This document shows positions 1 to 10,282 of a stretch of 64,000 nt of DNA, piece after piece. Origin of the DNA: Prorocentrum cordatum (Eukaryota > Sar > Dinophyceae > Prorocentrales > Prorocentraceae); contig CAUYUJ010017849.1 in the NCBI GenBank assembly GCA_963575745.1, positions 541,423 through 605,422 on the forward strand, given 5' to 3'. Position 1 is the first letter of the stretch, and every line of letters begins with the position of its first letter. The notes below the pieces were generated by a model. That model made no database searches and was not told the DNA's origin. It saw only the letters and a program-made list of their open reading frames with translations. Both the position numbers and the translations under genes were made by a program.

Positions 1-3000
1 AGCCCGTCGGGGCGAGTGCCTAAGTTGTTGCCCGACCGCACGGTGAGCAGCGAAGGGCGCCCCATACATGATATGCGGGTTGCCAATGGGGACTCGCCCA
101 AGGAGCTGCATCCGCCGGCGCTCCAGCCCAAGCACGAAGCCCTCGTGCGCCTGTCACTCTGGTGGTCCGCGCGCAACCCGGGTGTGCCGCAGGTGATAGC
201 CAAGCGGGACGTGTCGCGGGCCTTCAAGTGGCACTGGGTGCGCGACGAGGACGTGGCCGAGTTCGGCACCTCCCTCCCGGGCGACGCTGTGGGCCTGACC
301 ACGCGCGTGATCATGATCCACTGCGTGATGGTCTTCGGGTGGTCGGGGCCGCCGGGCGAGTACATCGCGTTCGCCTGGAGTGCCAAGTGGGGCCACGAGC
401 GGCGCCGCCCACCGGACCCAGCGGTCAACGACACGGTGCGCTGGTCGTCCAAGTGGCTGATGGACGACGGCGTCTTGGTCGAGCCACTGGTCGGCCTCAG
501 GCCCTGGCTCAGCGCAGCCGACTGCGACGCGAGCATGCGGCGCGTCTGGGGCGGCGACGCGATCAACGTCGACAAGATGGCGGAAGAGGGCACCTTCCAG
601 GCAGAACAGCTGGTCTGGGGCCTCTACCTGGACGTGGACAAGCAGCGCTCGAGGCTCCCAGAGCCCAAGTGCGTGAAAGCCGCCCACCTCCTGGCGATCA
701 ACGAGCTTCGCTACGGATGCCGCCGAGTCCCCATTAAAGTCGTCCAGGAGCTGAGGGGGTCGACCCAGTTCTGGGTGGCCACGCAGCCGGCTATCAAGCC
801 CGAGCTGCCGGTCATCGACCGCCTCCTCGGCGGCGGGCTCGGAGCGGCATGGGCGGAACCCCGAGGGAGCGCTGAAGAGATCGCCCTTGCCTGGGACGAG
901 TGGGATCAGACCCTCGAGCTGCTGCGGGTGCTCTTCGACGCACCCGAGGCCTGGGCGTCCACCTTCGAGGCGAGCTTCATTTCCTGTCTAGGACCGCGCG
1001 AGCGCCTGGCACTCCCAGGAGCCGCCGCCCGGACGAGATGGACTGGAGGCGACGCAACCACGACGACCATCGGCAGCATCGACTGGGGGCGAGCAGTGGC
1101 CGGCAGTAAAGCGATGCCACCTCACTACATGGCCGTAGACGCCGCCCCGCTCCTCCGCCAGTTGGAGGACGTGCTGAGCCATCCAGGGGCCGAGAAGGAC
1201 TGGGCGATAGCCATCGTGGAGCTGCTTGCATTTGTGGCCCTAGCTGCCGCGAGGGGTAGCGAGTGGCAAGGCGAGCTAGTCTTCTACGTCACCGACAACA
1301 TGAACGTGCGGTCGTGGATTTCCAAGAGGCGGCCCACGCACCCGCTTGCACGGCATCTCATTCGCCTCGTTCAGCGCCTGGAGGCTTGCCATGGGTTCAG
1401 CACGACCGCGCTGTACATCCGCACCTACCACAACGACGTCGCGGACTGGCTGTCGCGAGAAGAGGCCAAGAAGGTCCACTCCGAGCTCCTGCGCAAGGGG
1501 TGGACCCGCATCGAGCCGCCCGAGGAGTGGGGGAAGATGCTGGCCGAGGCAAAGGAGCACCTCTTGCGGCTACCTGGAGAAGACGGGCCCATTGCGGAGT
1601 CAGCACTCCGGCACCGGGCGCTGAGGACCCCAGCAGCAGTGCCACGCAGCCTCGCCCTCGCAGAGCGCCGGGGCCTCGAGCTGGGGAGCCCACTGGGGAC
1701 CTACGGGCGAGCCTGGGAGCAGCTCGGCGGTGAACTGACCACGGGCGACCCCGCGGGGGTGGACTGGATCATGTGCACGCCGTCCCTGGACCCGAAGGGT
1801 TTTGAAGTCGAGAAGTTGGCATCCTCCATCACTCGGGCGAGGCCGCAGGTCGTCGTAGTCGATGCCCCGGGCAAGCTCGACCTGACCCGCGTTGTCAAAG
1901 TGCTGCGCAAGCTGGGGTACCGCACGTACGACCTGGAGGTCGTCTGCACCCACTACGGCGACATGACAGCTCGAGCTCGGAGCTTGATCGTGGCAGGTCG
2001 AGGGCCAGCGGGCGCCAGCCTGGCAAGCGTGCGTATGCCGCCGGCGCGCCGCTGCCCCCATGGGGTGAAGCACGCGTTGAAGGATAGGCTCAGCGAAGGC
2101 AGTCACCATTGGCTCGACGACGAGGGGAGCGTCACCTGGGACCCAGCAGCCCGAGGGGGCTCCGACCCTACACTGCCCAGGGGCATCGGCCACATCAAGC
2201 TCGCCGGTACTGGGCATCTGGTCTGCTCAGTCGACGGCCCGATCGGCACGGTTCGCTGGCCCGCTGAGGGCCCGGGCGGACCGGGAGGAACCCTGATCCA
2301 CGTCCCAGGGCGCAGTGGCGGGCGCATCAGGGCGCTGTCACCGGAAGAGGTTTGGATCGTGCAGGGAGGCGATGAGGCGACATGGGTACAGCGGCGAGCC
2401 CGAGGCGACACCGAGAACACCTTGATGCGGGAAGCAGCGAGGTCCCTGCCACCAGAGACGGCGAGGGCTGTGCTGGGCGCTGCCGCGGACGCGCTGTCGC
2501 AGACCACCCAGCGGGCGGGCGGCTGTCACGATCCCGCGGAGTCGGCCGCCTGGGAGACAACCCGACGGTGGCTCAGGGCATGGGCGCGGAGCGAGCTCCA
2601 GGTGAAGGCCGACAGGACAGAGGACGACCAGCACGCTGGGGTACTGAGCGACGACGTCCACAAGGCGAGGCGTAAGAGCCAAGGCGTCCGCTTCAAGGCC
2701 ATCGAGGAGGACCTCGTGCGGGGCCCCGAGCCCCCTCCCGACGCAGAGGAGGTGGACCTGAATGCAGTCGTCAACACTACCAAGAAACGGCGGAAGAGGA
2801 GCCCCAACCGGGGCAAGAAGGTGGATACCCAGGGTTTGGTCAAACCGGTCGCCCTGGGCCGCGCTCGTGCCTCCATCGCCCTGCCGGACCACCCGATGCT
2901 GGGAGGGGACGACTACGGCAGGTGGATTGAGGAGCAGAAGCGCGAGGCGCTGATGCTGCGGCTGTCCGAGGGAACCCGCGCTGGTTACGAGACCGGCTGG

Positions 3001-4791
3001 AAGCAGTGGCAGAGTTTCAGAGCAGCCCAAGGAGAGTCGCCCTGGCTGGAGGGACGCGACCGCGAGGAGCAACACGCCAACGAGGAGGCACTGTTGGGCT
3101 TCGTCGTCGTGTTGGCTAAGGTGCTGAAGCGCGCGGAATGGACGGTCAAGCAGAAGTTGTTCGCGGTGCGCTTCGCCCACCTCGTGGTCGGGTACCCAGA
3201 CCCTCTGCTCCACCGGGGCCGTCTCTGGTCCACGCTCGCCGGCCTCCGGAGAAGCCAGGGGCCGAGCGGGAGGAAGCGGCCGGTGACGCCCCGTATGCTC
3301 CTGTGGCTCCAGGGCTTCTTGAAGGACCAGACGGACCCCCCCGAGATGGACACCGCAGTCTTGTGGGCCGCCGTGGCGGTGGCCTTCTTCTCCATGCTGA
3401 GGGCGTCCGAGTACTTGATCCAGCCCGGGAAGACATGGAGCCGAGAGCGCGTTGTGCGCGGAGTGGACGTCACGGGCCGCGATGGCGACAACCAGCCCTG
3501 CACCTTCAAGGACGCGGAGGAGGTGGTGCTCCACATCGCCTCCTCGAAGACCGACCAGTACAACGTGGGGTGCGTAAGGAATCAGTGCGAGACGGGCACG
3601 TCACTGTGCCCTGTGGCAGCCCTCTGCCAGCTGGAGCGGCACTACCCGCAGAGGCTGCGAGGGAGCGAGGAGGAGCTCCCACTCTTCCGCTGGGCGAGCG
3701 GAGCACCTATTCGTCGCGAGGAGGCGCAGCACTATCTGACGATCGCAGGGCTTGCCGCCGGGCTGAGGAAGGAGGAGATCGGCTCGCACAGCCTCCGCAT
3801 CGGGGGCGCGACAGCGATGTACCACGCCGTGGACGACCTGCAGCGCGTCAAGCGCTTCGGGCGCTGGGCCTCCGACAGCTTTCACGGGTACCAGTGGGAG
3901 AGCCACGAGCCCATGCGCGGCATCTCGACCAACATGGCGACGGATGTGTCTGAGCTCGCGGCGCCGCCGGCCCATGCGGCCGAGGGCGCGCGCCGTGCAG
4001 GCAGGAGCCCGACCCCGCTTCAGCTCAGAGCAGCGCTGGCCGCGACGACACTCGCCACCACAGCTGGCAGCGCAGACGGCTACGTGCTCAAGGTCAACCC
4101 GGTGGAGAGCCAGAACCTGATGATCCTCGTGCTCCCGGTCGGCTTGGGAGCTTGGGCGATGGCGGCGGGGGTACTACTGGCAGCCATGCTGCTGAGTGCT
4201 GCATGGCGGCGCGAGCAGCAGCGAAAGCGCAGAGGAGCGGCCGGCAGGCGCAGCAGCAGCCGCAGAGCCCGCATCCCCTGCGCAGGCATGCTGTGTGCAG
4301 CGCTGGTGGTGACGGCGCTCACGACGGCAGCCGGAGAGATACCGGACCGAGAAGTGGCAACAGTTGACGGCAGGGCCCAAGGGGCCATGCTTCGCTGGGA
4401 GCCGCAGATGGGCACGGTGGCGATCGTTGTCCCGGTGGGGACGGCGATGAGGGTGGTGGCCACGATCACAGTGCTGCTTGCAGCAGGCATCGGGGTGGTT
4501 GGCAGCTGTTGCTGCGGGACGGCCAAAGAGAACGAGGGTAAGCAGGAGCCGACCGTACAGCAGGCCGCCACGCAGCAGACGCCCACGGCGCATAAGCCTC
4601 CCAAGCAACCGCAGAGGACGTTTTGCGACGCAGGGGTGATGGGCCCAGTGCACTACAACGGTGTGAGGTACGCGCACGGGACCCAGGGCTTCCGCCGGGC
4701 CAACGAGGTGACGCGGGAGATGGCCCCATCGGGGCACCGCGGGTCGCCAGGATGGCCCCGTGGAGGGGAGCAGAGGCCGCACCGTGACTGA
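1..4791 (+). CDS. DIRS-like retroelement polyprotein (RT, RNase H, MTase-like, tyrosine recombinase), 5' partial
   Basis: The frame is open from base 1, so the true start lies outside the window; residues here count from the codon at nt 16. Seen: an RT core with a KRDVSRAF motif (D65) and an MDDG catalytic box (D150/D151); an RNase H-like domain with E402, D427 (YVTDNMN) and D477 (NDVADWLSR); a cytosine-C5-methyltransferase-like domain at about 580-790; a tyrosine recombinase with R1129, K1178, H1258-x-x-R1261, W1284 and Y1292, so its catalytic set looks complete. After about 1300 comes a tail with hydrophobic segments. Known: RT, RNase H, a methyltransferase and a tyrosine recombinase together typify DIRS elements, whose methyltransferase is normally an adenine type and whose ORFs are usually separate. 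Inference: one long ORF without stops suggests a young copy. I did not find the split or inverted DIRS terminal repeats; the 3' flank has only local repeats. Confidence 0.85.
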   Translation, partial: SPSGRVPKLLPDRTVSSEGRPIHDMRVANGDSPKELHPPALQPKHEALVRLSLWWSARNPGVPQVIAKRDVSRAFKWHWVRDEDVAEFGTSLPGDAVGLTTRVIMIHCVMVFGWSGPPGEYIAFAWSAKWGHERRRPPDPAVNDTVRWSSKWLMDDGVLVEPLVGLRPWLSAADCDASMRRVWGGDAINVDKMAEEGTFQAEQLVWGLYLDVDKQRSRLPEPKCVKAAHLLAINELRYGCRRVPIKVVQELRGSTQFWVATQPAIKPELPVIDRLLGGGLGAAWAEPRGSAEEIALAWDEWDQTLELLRVLFDAPEAWASTFEASFISCLGPRERLALPGAAARTRWTGGDATTTTIGSIDWGRAVAGSKAMPPHYMAVDAAPLLRQLEDVLSHPGAEKDWAIAIVELLAFVALAAARGSEWQGELVFYVTDNMNVRSWISKRRPTHPLARHLIRLVQRLEACHGFSTTALYIRTYHNDVADWLSREEAKKVHSELLRKGWTRIEPPEEWGKMLAEAKEHLLRLPGEDGPIAESALRHRALRTPAAVPRSLALAERRGLELGSPLGTYGRAWEQLGGELTTGDPAGVDWIMCTPSLDPKGFEVEKLASSITRARPQVVVVDAPGKLDLTRVVKVLRKLGYRTYDLEVVCTHYGDMTARARSLIVAGRGPAGASLASVRMPPARRCPHGVKHALKDRLSEGSHHWLDDEGSVTWDPAARGGSDPTLPRGIGHIKLAGTGHLVCSVDGPIGTVRWPAEGPGGPGGTLIHVPGRSGGRIRALSPEEVWIVQGGDEATWVQRRARGDTENTLMREAARSLPPETARAVLGAAADALSQTTQRAGGCHDPAESAAWETTRRWLRAWARSELQVKADRTEDDQHAGVLSDDVHKARRKSQGVRFKAIEEDLVRGPEPPPDAEEVDLNAVVNTTKKRRKRSPNRGKKVDTQGLVKPVALGRARASIALPDHPMLGGDDYGRWIEEQKREALMLRLSEGTRAGYETGWKQWQSFRAAQGESPWLEGRDREEQHANEEALLGFVVVLAKVLKRAEWTVKQKLFAVRFAHLVVGYPDPLLHRGRLWSTLAGLRRSQGPSGRKRPVTPRMLLWLQGFLKDQTDPPEMDTAVLWAAVAVAFFSMLRASEYLIQPGKTWSRERVVRGVDVTGRDGDNQPCTFKDAEEVVLHIASSKTDQYNVGCVRNQCETGTSLCPVAALCQLERHYPQRLRGSEEELPLFRWASGAPIRREEAQHYLTIAGLAAGLRKEEIGSHSLRIGGATAMYHAVDDLQRVKRFGRWASDSFHGYQWESHEPMRGISTNMATDVSELAAPPAHAAEGARRAGRSPTPLQLRAALAATTLATTAGSADGYVLKVNPVESQNLMILVLPVGLGAWAMAAGVLLAAMLLSAAWRREQQRKRRGAAGRRSSSRRARIPCAGMLCAALVVTALTTAAGEIPDREVATVDGRAQGAMLRWEPQMGTVAIVVPVGTAMRVVATITVLLAAGIGVVGSCCCGTAKENEGKQEPTVQQAATQQTPTAHKPPKQPQRTFCDAGVMGPVHYNGVRYAHGTQGFRRANEVTREMAPSGHRGSPGWPRGGEQRPHRD

Positions 4792-4837
4792 GGGCGCGGG
4801 CTGCCGCCGGCCAGCGGCCGAGCGGGCAGCAGTGGAC

Positions 4838-5340
4838 CGCCGCCGGCAACCGCCGTGCGAGCGACCACGCGGCGCCGGCTGAGTTCAGCCTGGCGCTCGC
4901 ATCAGCTTCGCACTTGCGAACGTGCCGGGCGCGTGCCGCGGCCATGCTGCCCGTGGGCAGGCGCCGCGCCGGCCTGGCACCCGGCAGTGCCGCCCAGGGG
5001 GGCGGCAGTGGCGGCTTCGAGGGAGCGCCGGCGGCTAGCCCAGCCAGGGCTGCCGCGCGGGGCGCGTGGGGACCCCCGCCGCCGGCATGCGCCGTGCGAG
5101 CGGCAGCGCGGCACCGGCTGAGCTCAGCCCGGCGCCCGCGCTCAACTCTGCGCTTGCGAGCAGCTGGGCGTGGCGCGGCGGCAGCTGGCGCCTGTGGGCA
5201 AGAGCACCGCGCCGGCCCAGCAACCGGCAGTGCCGTCATGGGGGACGGCGGTGGCGGCTACGTGGGGCGCCGGCGGCCAGCCCAGCCAGGACTGCCGCCC
5301 AGAGCGCACGAAGAACCACCGCGGGCGCCGGCGGCGTGCC
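4838..5340. repeat. Two tandem copies of a ~239-bp GC-rich unit
   Basis: The string GCCGTGCGAGCG recurs 239 bp apart (about 4852 and 5091), and the flanking sequence stays alignable, for example CGGCTGAGYTCAGCC and CCAGCCAGGRCTGCCG. The copies are diverged. They begin just past the retroelement stop codon, so they may belong to its 3' untranslated region. Confidence 0.65.
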
Positions 5341-5486
5341 GCCCTGCGCCTGCGGGCCTACCTTGCTGGGCAGACGTGGCAGCGTGCCGCGGATGCCAGG
5401 ACTGTTGAGTTCCACGCCGAGAGCACCAGCGGCTACGTGACCCACGGCAGCCAGCTCGACGTGGAGGTGCTTCATAGGAGGAGGTT

Positions 5487-6119
5487 GGCGGCGTGGCCCG
5501 CGACGCGTGGCCAAAGACAGGCGCCGGCGCACCGTGCGCCAGGCGCCAGAGGAGCAGCACGGCTCCTTGGCAAAAAGTGCTGCGCTCATCGTCATCGTCG
5601 TCTGAGCGTCATTCCTCCTCTTGAGCCTCACTCCTTGGGCTCAGGTGTTTTTAGTTTACCAGTGCTGCTTGAGGGGATATCTAGGATGTTTGGCAAAACT
5701 GATGGATCTCCCCGTTTCCAGAACTGGCGCGGGCTTCCGCTTGTGTTCCCCTTGCTCCTGCCCTTGCCTCTTTGCTTTGCCCTTTCCCGCTTCTCCCCTC
5801 TTTCCGCCGCTCGGCGGCTCAAGCCTTTCAAAGGCCAAGCTGGCCCACCCTGGGGGCCTACAGGCCCCCTTCCCGCCCTGTTCTGGATTTTTTCGGCGCC
5901 GCCGAAGCGCTCGGGCTCTTCGGCGGCGGCGTGGCCCGCGACGCGTGGCCAAAGACAGGCGCCGGCGCACCGTGCGCCAGGCGCCAGAGGAGCAGCACGG
6001 CTCCTTGGCAAAAAGTGCTGCGCTCATCGTCATCGTCGTCTGAGCGTCATTCCTCCTCTTGAGCCTCACTCCTTGGGCTCAGGTGTTTTTAGTTTACCAG
6101 TGCTGCTTGAGGGGATATC
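5487..6119. repeat. 195-bp direct repeats flanking 243 bp
   Basis: Bases 5487-5681 and 5925-6119 appear identical by eye. Each runs from GGCGGCGTGGCCCGCGACGC to TGCTTGAGGGGATATC. The 243 bp between them is unique, mostly pyrimidine-rich and without a convincing gene. The layout resembles a small LTR-type (TRIM-like) element or a recent segmental duplication. The copies lack TG...CA ends, so an LTR origin is uncertain. Confidence 0.75.
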
Positions 6120-6869
6120 CTTGTGACCGGCATTCTTCGTAGTTCGTGCTGTACCCCGTGGAAGATGCGACGGTGAGACTGGAGGGCTGCGACGGAGGAG
6201 TAACTTCCCCCGGAACATGCGGAAGACGTGCCATCCACCATTCCATGGCAGCAGAACTCCGTCGGCGGGGCCTCCAACAGCTCAGTCTCGTCGCCATCAG
6301 GGCCGGCAACGTAAAGCCCCCCCCCTACGTCGTCACGGCTACAATGGCAGGCGGTCGTCAATTTTTCCAACAGCGCGCCACATTTCTTCGACGTGGATCG
6401 CATGCGCGACCAATACGTCGCCGCACATCATGCTTCGATGATGCCAGGCGCGCTCGACGCACGGCCTGGGCATCCATCAACCTTCGTTACACAGCCAACG
6501 GCAAGTTCACTGGGGAGTCTATTTCAATCTTTTGTCCCCCCCCCCGAAGTTGTTTCTGGAGTTGTTCATTTGTGTCGTGTGCTTTCATGTGCAAATGCTG
6601 GCTTGTGCATGGCTGCCCTTTATGTTGCTTCGCGGCGGTGGCTGTTCTCGACAGCCCCGCCGTGTTCCGTCGTGCTGGCCGCACGCCTTCGATGTCGTGT
6701 GCGCGGCCCGCGCGCTTTGCTATGGGCACAGGTCTTGGCCGAGCAGAGGCCATTCGCGCGCGCGTGCGCAATGGGGGCACAACAACCATCATCATCATCA
6801 CTCGTCCTCCCCTGCCTTTTCCCTTCTCCTCTTGCTTTTCGTCCTTCTCGACATGCCTGCCTGATTAAA
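6120..6869. other. No supported gene
   Basis: Several short frames overlap on both strands but none shows a recognisable motif. The DNA is mixed composition with short (CAT) runs near 6790. I see nothing I can name. Confidence 0.4.
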
Positions 6870-7041
6870 GGCCTCCTAGATGGGGTCCGAGTAGATGGGC
6901 GATGCATCGGCGACGTCGGCGTGGAGAAAATTGGGCCCCACATCGAGCCGTATCGCCGATGCATCGCCGATGCATCGCCGATGCATCGCCGACGCGACGC
7001 GATCCTCCGACCCCATCTACCCCGACCCCATCTAGGAGGCC
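6870..7041. mobile_element. Foldback/MITE-like element
   Basis: Terminal inverted repeats of 30 bp (6870-6899 and 7012-7041) match at 28 of 30 positions; the arm begins GGCCTCCTAGATGGGGTC. The interior repeats GATGCATCGGCG-type 12-mers in both orientations, so the whole 172 bp can fold. There is no coding capacity. The target duplication is at best TA. Confidence 0.7.
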
Positions 7042-7289
7042 TAGACTAATCCTCCTTGCCCCACGTTCCCTCCTCTTCTCCTCCTCTCCTGCGCCCCGCT
7101 TCCGCTTTCTCCCCCTTGCCGGCCCGTGGGCTTGCCAGCGGGTGCTCGGGGCGGGGCGGGGCCGCGAACCCGACTCGGTGCTGTGGGCGGCCGCGCGCAG
7201 GGCCTCTGGGGAAGGGCCAGGCCAGCGCGGACGTGCCTCGGTCGAGAGTGGGCCTCGGTCCTGCTCGGGAGGGCCCGGGGGCCGAAACC

Positions 7290-7450
7290 TATGCTGTTCC
7301 TCCCCTCCCCCTCGTCCCCCTCGTTTCCCTCCCTTGCCCTTCCTCCCTGCCCTCTCGCGTTCTTTCCCTCTCTCCCGTTCCTGTCGGTCTCCTCTCCTCC
7401 CCCCCTGCCTTCCCTCCCCTCCCCCATCAACGCTCTCGCCTCCTCTCCCG
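7290..7450. repeat. Polypyrimidine tract
   Basis: A long C/T-rich stretch on the plus strand (CCCTCCCTTGCCCTTCC-like), without a gene. Confidence 0.6.
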
Positions 7451-7564
7451 TCGAGGGAGGGGGGAGAGAGGAAATGGCCGCCAAGTGGCCAAAGAGCTCC
7501 TCAAGTAGGCCCCCAAGGATATCAGTGTGTTTGGCTTTCCCGCATTTTGGGTTCCTATGGCCAT

Positions 7565-8228
7565 CTGAGGCCTCAAGATGGCTCCAAGACTACCCAAGAG
7601 GGCCCCCAAAAAGGGGCCCAAGAGATCCCATGACGGCCCCAAGAGCGCCAAAGAGTGCTCCAATAACGCCCCAACAGGCGGTTTTAGGCGTCCTCGAAGG
7701 ACGAGCCTGATTGGAACTCCCCTCTTGTTGTATCGATGTTTTCCGAGATGGCTCCAGGAACGCCCCTAGAGGTCCCAAGAGAGCCCCAAGAGGGCCCCCG
7801 AAGGCGCCCAGACGGCTCCAAGAGGCGCCCAAAAGGGCCTCCGGGAGGCTCCCAAGAGACCCCAAAGAGGCCCCCAAGCAGATCCTCGATGCACCCAGGG
7901 CGCTCAAAGTCGGCCCTGGGCCCTCAAAGATGCCCACCCAGACGCCAAAAGAGACCTCCCAAAAGATTCCAGGCGACATCCGAGGAGACTCCGAGGGGCA
8001 CTCCAGAGGCTTATGGCTCTTTGGTTCGCCCTTTCCCTTCTTCGCCCTTGCTCCTCCTCACCCGCAAATTCATCCCTCCTCCATCATCCATCCTCCTCCT
8101 CATCCTGCTCCTGCTCCTCCCCTCCTCCGTCTCCTCCTCCCATCGAAAGATAGCTACTGTCAACACTGTTGCTCCTACGCTTCCATGATCGTCTCAACTC
8201 GCCCGGGCATCGGGTATAAATGGGCAGG
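7565..8228. repeat. Composite repeat, locus 1: CCAAGAGG array, polypyrimidine tract, conserved tail
   Basis: From 7565 to about 7990 degenerate units of the type GCCCCAAGAGGGCCC follow each other. A CTCCTC-rich tract follows (about 8020-8150), then a 59-nt segment at 8170-8228 that aligns without gaps, at roughly 70% identity by eye, to 27214-27272. The same order occurs at locus 2 (26690-27272). The tail can be read as a peptide with the pattern CSxxSxIxxTRxGIxxxWAG at both loci, but no complete gene is evident. Confidence 0.6.
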
Positions 8229-9437
8229 TGAGGATATTTGTTGTTGCAACCGCAAGCGAAAGCGCATGCGGCGAGTAACGGAACGGGCGGGCCGCGCGCG
8301 AACCTAATTGCCTAACGCGCCAACAAACAGATACCCAGGCGGCACCTCAGATCACCGGGGCGGAAGGGGGCGGGGGCTGCAGCTGCCAGGAACCAGGTCC
8401 AGGAACGCGCACATGCAATTAGCCGACCGAAGTCGGGGCGCAGCCAAAATGGCGCGGGAACGCGCCAGGAAGAGCGCAGGTGAGGACACTGTTTAGTCAG
8501 CGGCCGCAGGCGAAAGCGCCAGCGGCGAGTCCAGTCAGAGCGGGGCGCGCAAAGACGAATTGACCTAAAACGGTGGGCCGAAACCTCACGCAGCACCTCA
8601 GCGGCCGGGCTGGCGAGTGGGAAGCTGCTGACAGCAATTCATGAACCAAGGCGGCGGAGGGAGGCCACACCTACAGCGGCAAACCGAGCCCTCACGCAGC
8701 AGCCCAGTGGCGGACCAGCGGGTGGGGGGACAACTGAAACGGAGTCGAACTGCCAGCCTGCAAATATGCAAAGCGTCGGACACCACGGAGTCGGGACACA
8801 CGACAACCCGGGCCAGAAGACGAAATTAATGTAAGGACGCAGCCCCGGACAACTGCGTGAGTACCAGGGTGGCCCGAAGGACCGTCGGTCAAATAATTAA
8901 AGCCAGGAGGCGAAAGCGTTGGCAGGCTGCACATCCCAGGGTGACAGTAGCCGCACAGTCCCGAAGCAGCAGAACGCACGAGTGCGGGAAGCAGCGGGGC
9001 TGCGACGCAGCCAAAATGGCGCGGGTCACCACGAACCAGTGCGCGAAGTGGCGCCAGGTTGACCCACCACGGGTCCTGAACAGGGCCACGAGTTCGCAGC
9101 CAGCACGCCAAGTGGCGACTGGCGGGCGAGAGCACTACCAGGAAAACCCAAACCTGAACCCAGGGAACCAGCCACACGTGGTGGGGGCGCACGGGTCAGA
9201 GCGGTGCCGAAGACGGCCGTCGGCCCCGTATGGGGAAGGAGTGACCGCGATTTGAGCGGCAAAGCGAAGGCCGGCGCGGCGTGGGGACGACACCACCGAC
9301 CGACGAAGAGGCCGGAGGCCAGGCCCAGCGGGGGGGGGGGAACACCCTGATCCGGCGGGCCGCCCGGCAGCGCTGGATATCGCGCCCCAGGGGTGAGAAC
9401 ACCTACAGCGGGCCGAAGGCCGATATTGGACAGGTGG

Positions 9438-9766
9438 ACCACGGCCCCAGCGGTAGCCCACGAGTCAGTATTGTCAGCGTCGTGCCGCTGCTCAAGTTCC
9501 CAAGGACGGGGAGCAGTGGGGGCTGGGCAGGGAGAGGCACCAGGGAAGGAACACTGCCTGCAGGTCGCAGGTCGACCGGCGGCCACCGCGGGGAACGCAT
9601 CGGGCACGCCATGGGTGAAACGAAGGGGGGGGGACGGGTGGACCACGGCCCCGGCGTAGGCCCATGAGTCAGCATGGTCAGCAGTCCGTAGTCCCTGCCC
9701 GGAAGGCCTGAACGACGGGGGCTGGGCAGGGAGTGGCCCCAGAGAGGGAGCACTGCCTGCAACAGG
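9438..9766. repeat. ~130-bp direct duplication
   Basis: Two diverged copies start with GACCACGGCCCC (about 9438 and 9640) and end near GGAACACTGCCTGCA / GGAGCACTGCCTGCA. Both carry GGGGGCTGGGCAGGGAG in the middle. Confidence 0.6.
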
Positions 9767-10111
9767 TGAGGATCCTTTTTTTTGGGTCGCGGCCGCGAGC
9801 GAAGAGCGCAGGCGACGAACAGGGAGTCCGGGCCGACGGACGAACCTAATTAGCTGCTGGGCGCAGCACGAGCCGGCCGGGCCAGCTCACAAAAGCAGCA
9901 GCTGGGGCAGCGGCGGCGGGGGGCTGGCTGGCTGAACTGCAACGCCCAAGGAAGCTCGGGCATCGTGCAGCCCTGCGGCAAAATGCCAGGGAATTATGTG
10001 TTACGCGCTGCGGCGTCCGTCCACTCCGGTGGAGGTGTATAACACAAGTGAGGATACTTGTTTTGATCTGCGGCCCGCAAGGAAGAGTCCAGAGGGCGTG
10101 TCAAACAAGTG

Positions 10112-10112
<1 letters not shown>

Positions 10113-10167
<55 letters not shown>
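10113..10167. repeat. (TA)n microsatellite
   Basis: About 27 uninterrupted TA units, rare in this GC-rich window. Confidence 0.95.
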
Positions 10168-10168
<1 letters not shown>

Positions 10169-10282
10169 CTATATACAGCCGCAGGCGGAAGCGCCGGCGG
10201 CGAGCGGTCACGGTCGGGCCGCGGTCGCGACTAAATGCGGGCGCGCGCGGGAGCCGCGGATCAGGCGGCGAGGCAGCGGCAA

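Larger units (their letters stand above)
8226..10250. repeat. Dispersed GTGAGGATA / GCGGCCGCAGGCGAAAGCGC module family
   Basis: Diverged copies of a 60-90 bp module begin near 8227, 8488, 9765 and 10048, with a partial copy at about 10178. Each starts AGGTGAGGA or AAGTGAGGA and continues with GCGGCCGCAGGCGAAAGCGC and CGGCGAG. The same AAGTGAGGATAC string is at 22296. The DNA between copies is repetitive and has no convincing gene. The leading GTGAGG resembles a 5' splice site, so an intron-derived repeat is possible. Confidence 0.5.

Noticed and set aside
5577-5660. CTTGAGCCTCACTCCTTGGGCTCAGG in the 195-bp repeats as spliced-leader remnants
   Set aside because: CTTGAGCC matches the reverse leader end, but no AAAATGGCTAC-like continuation follows.
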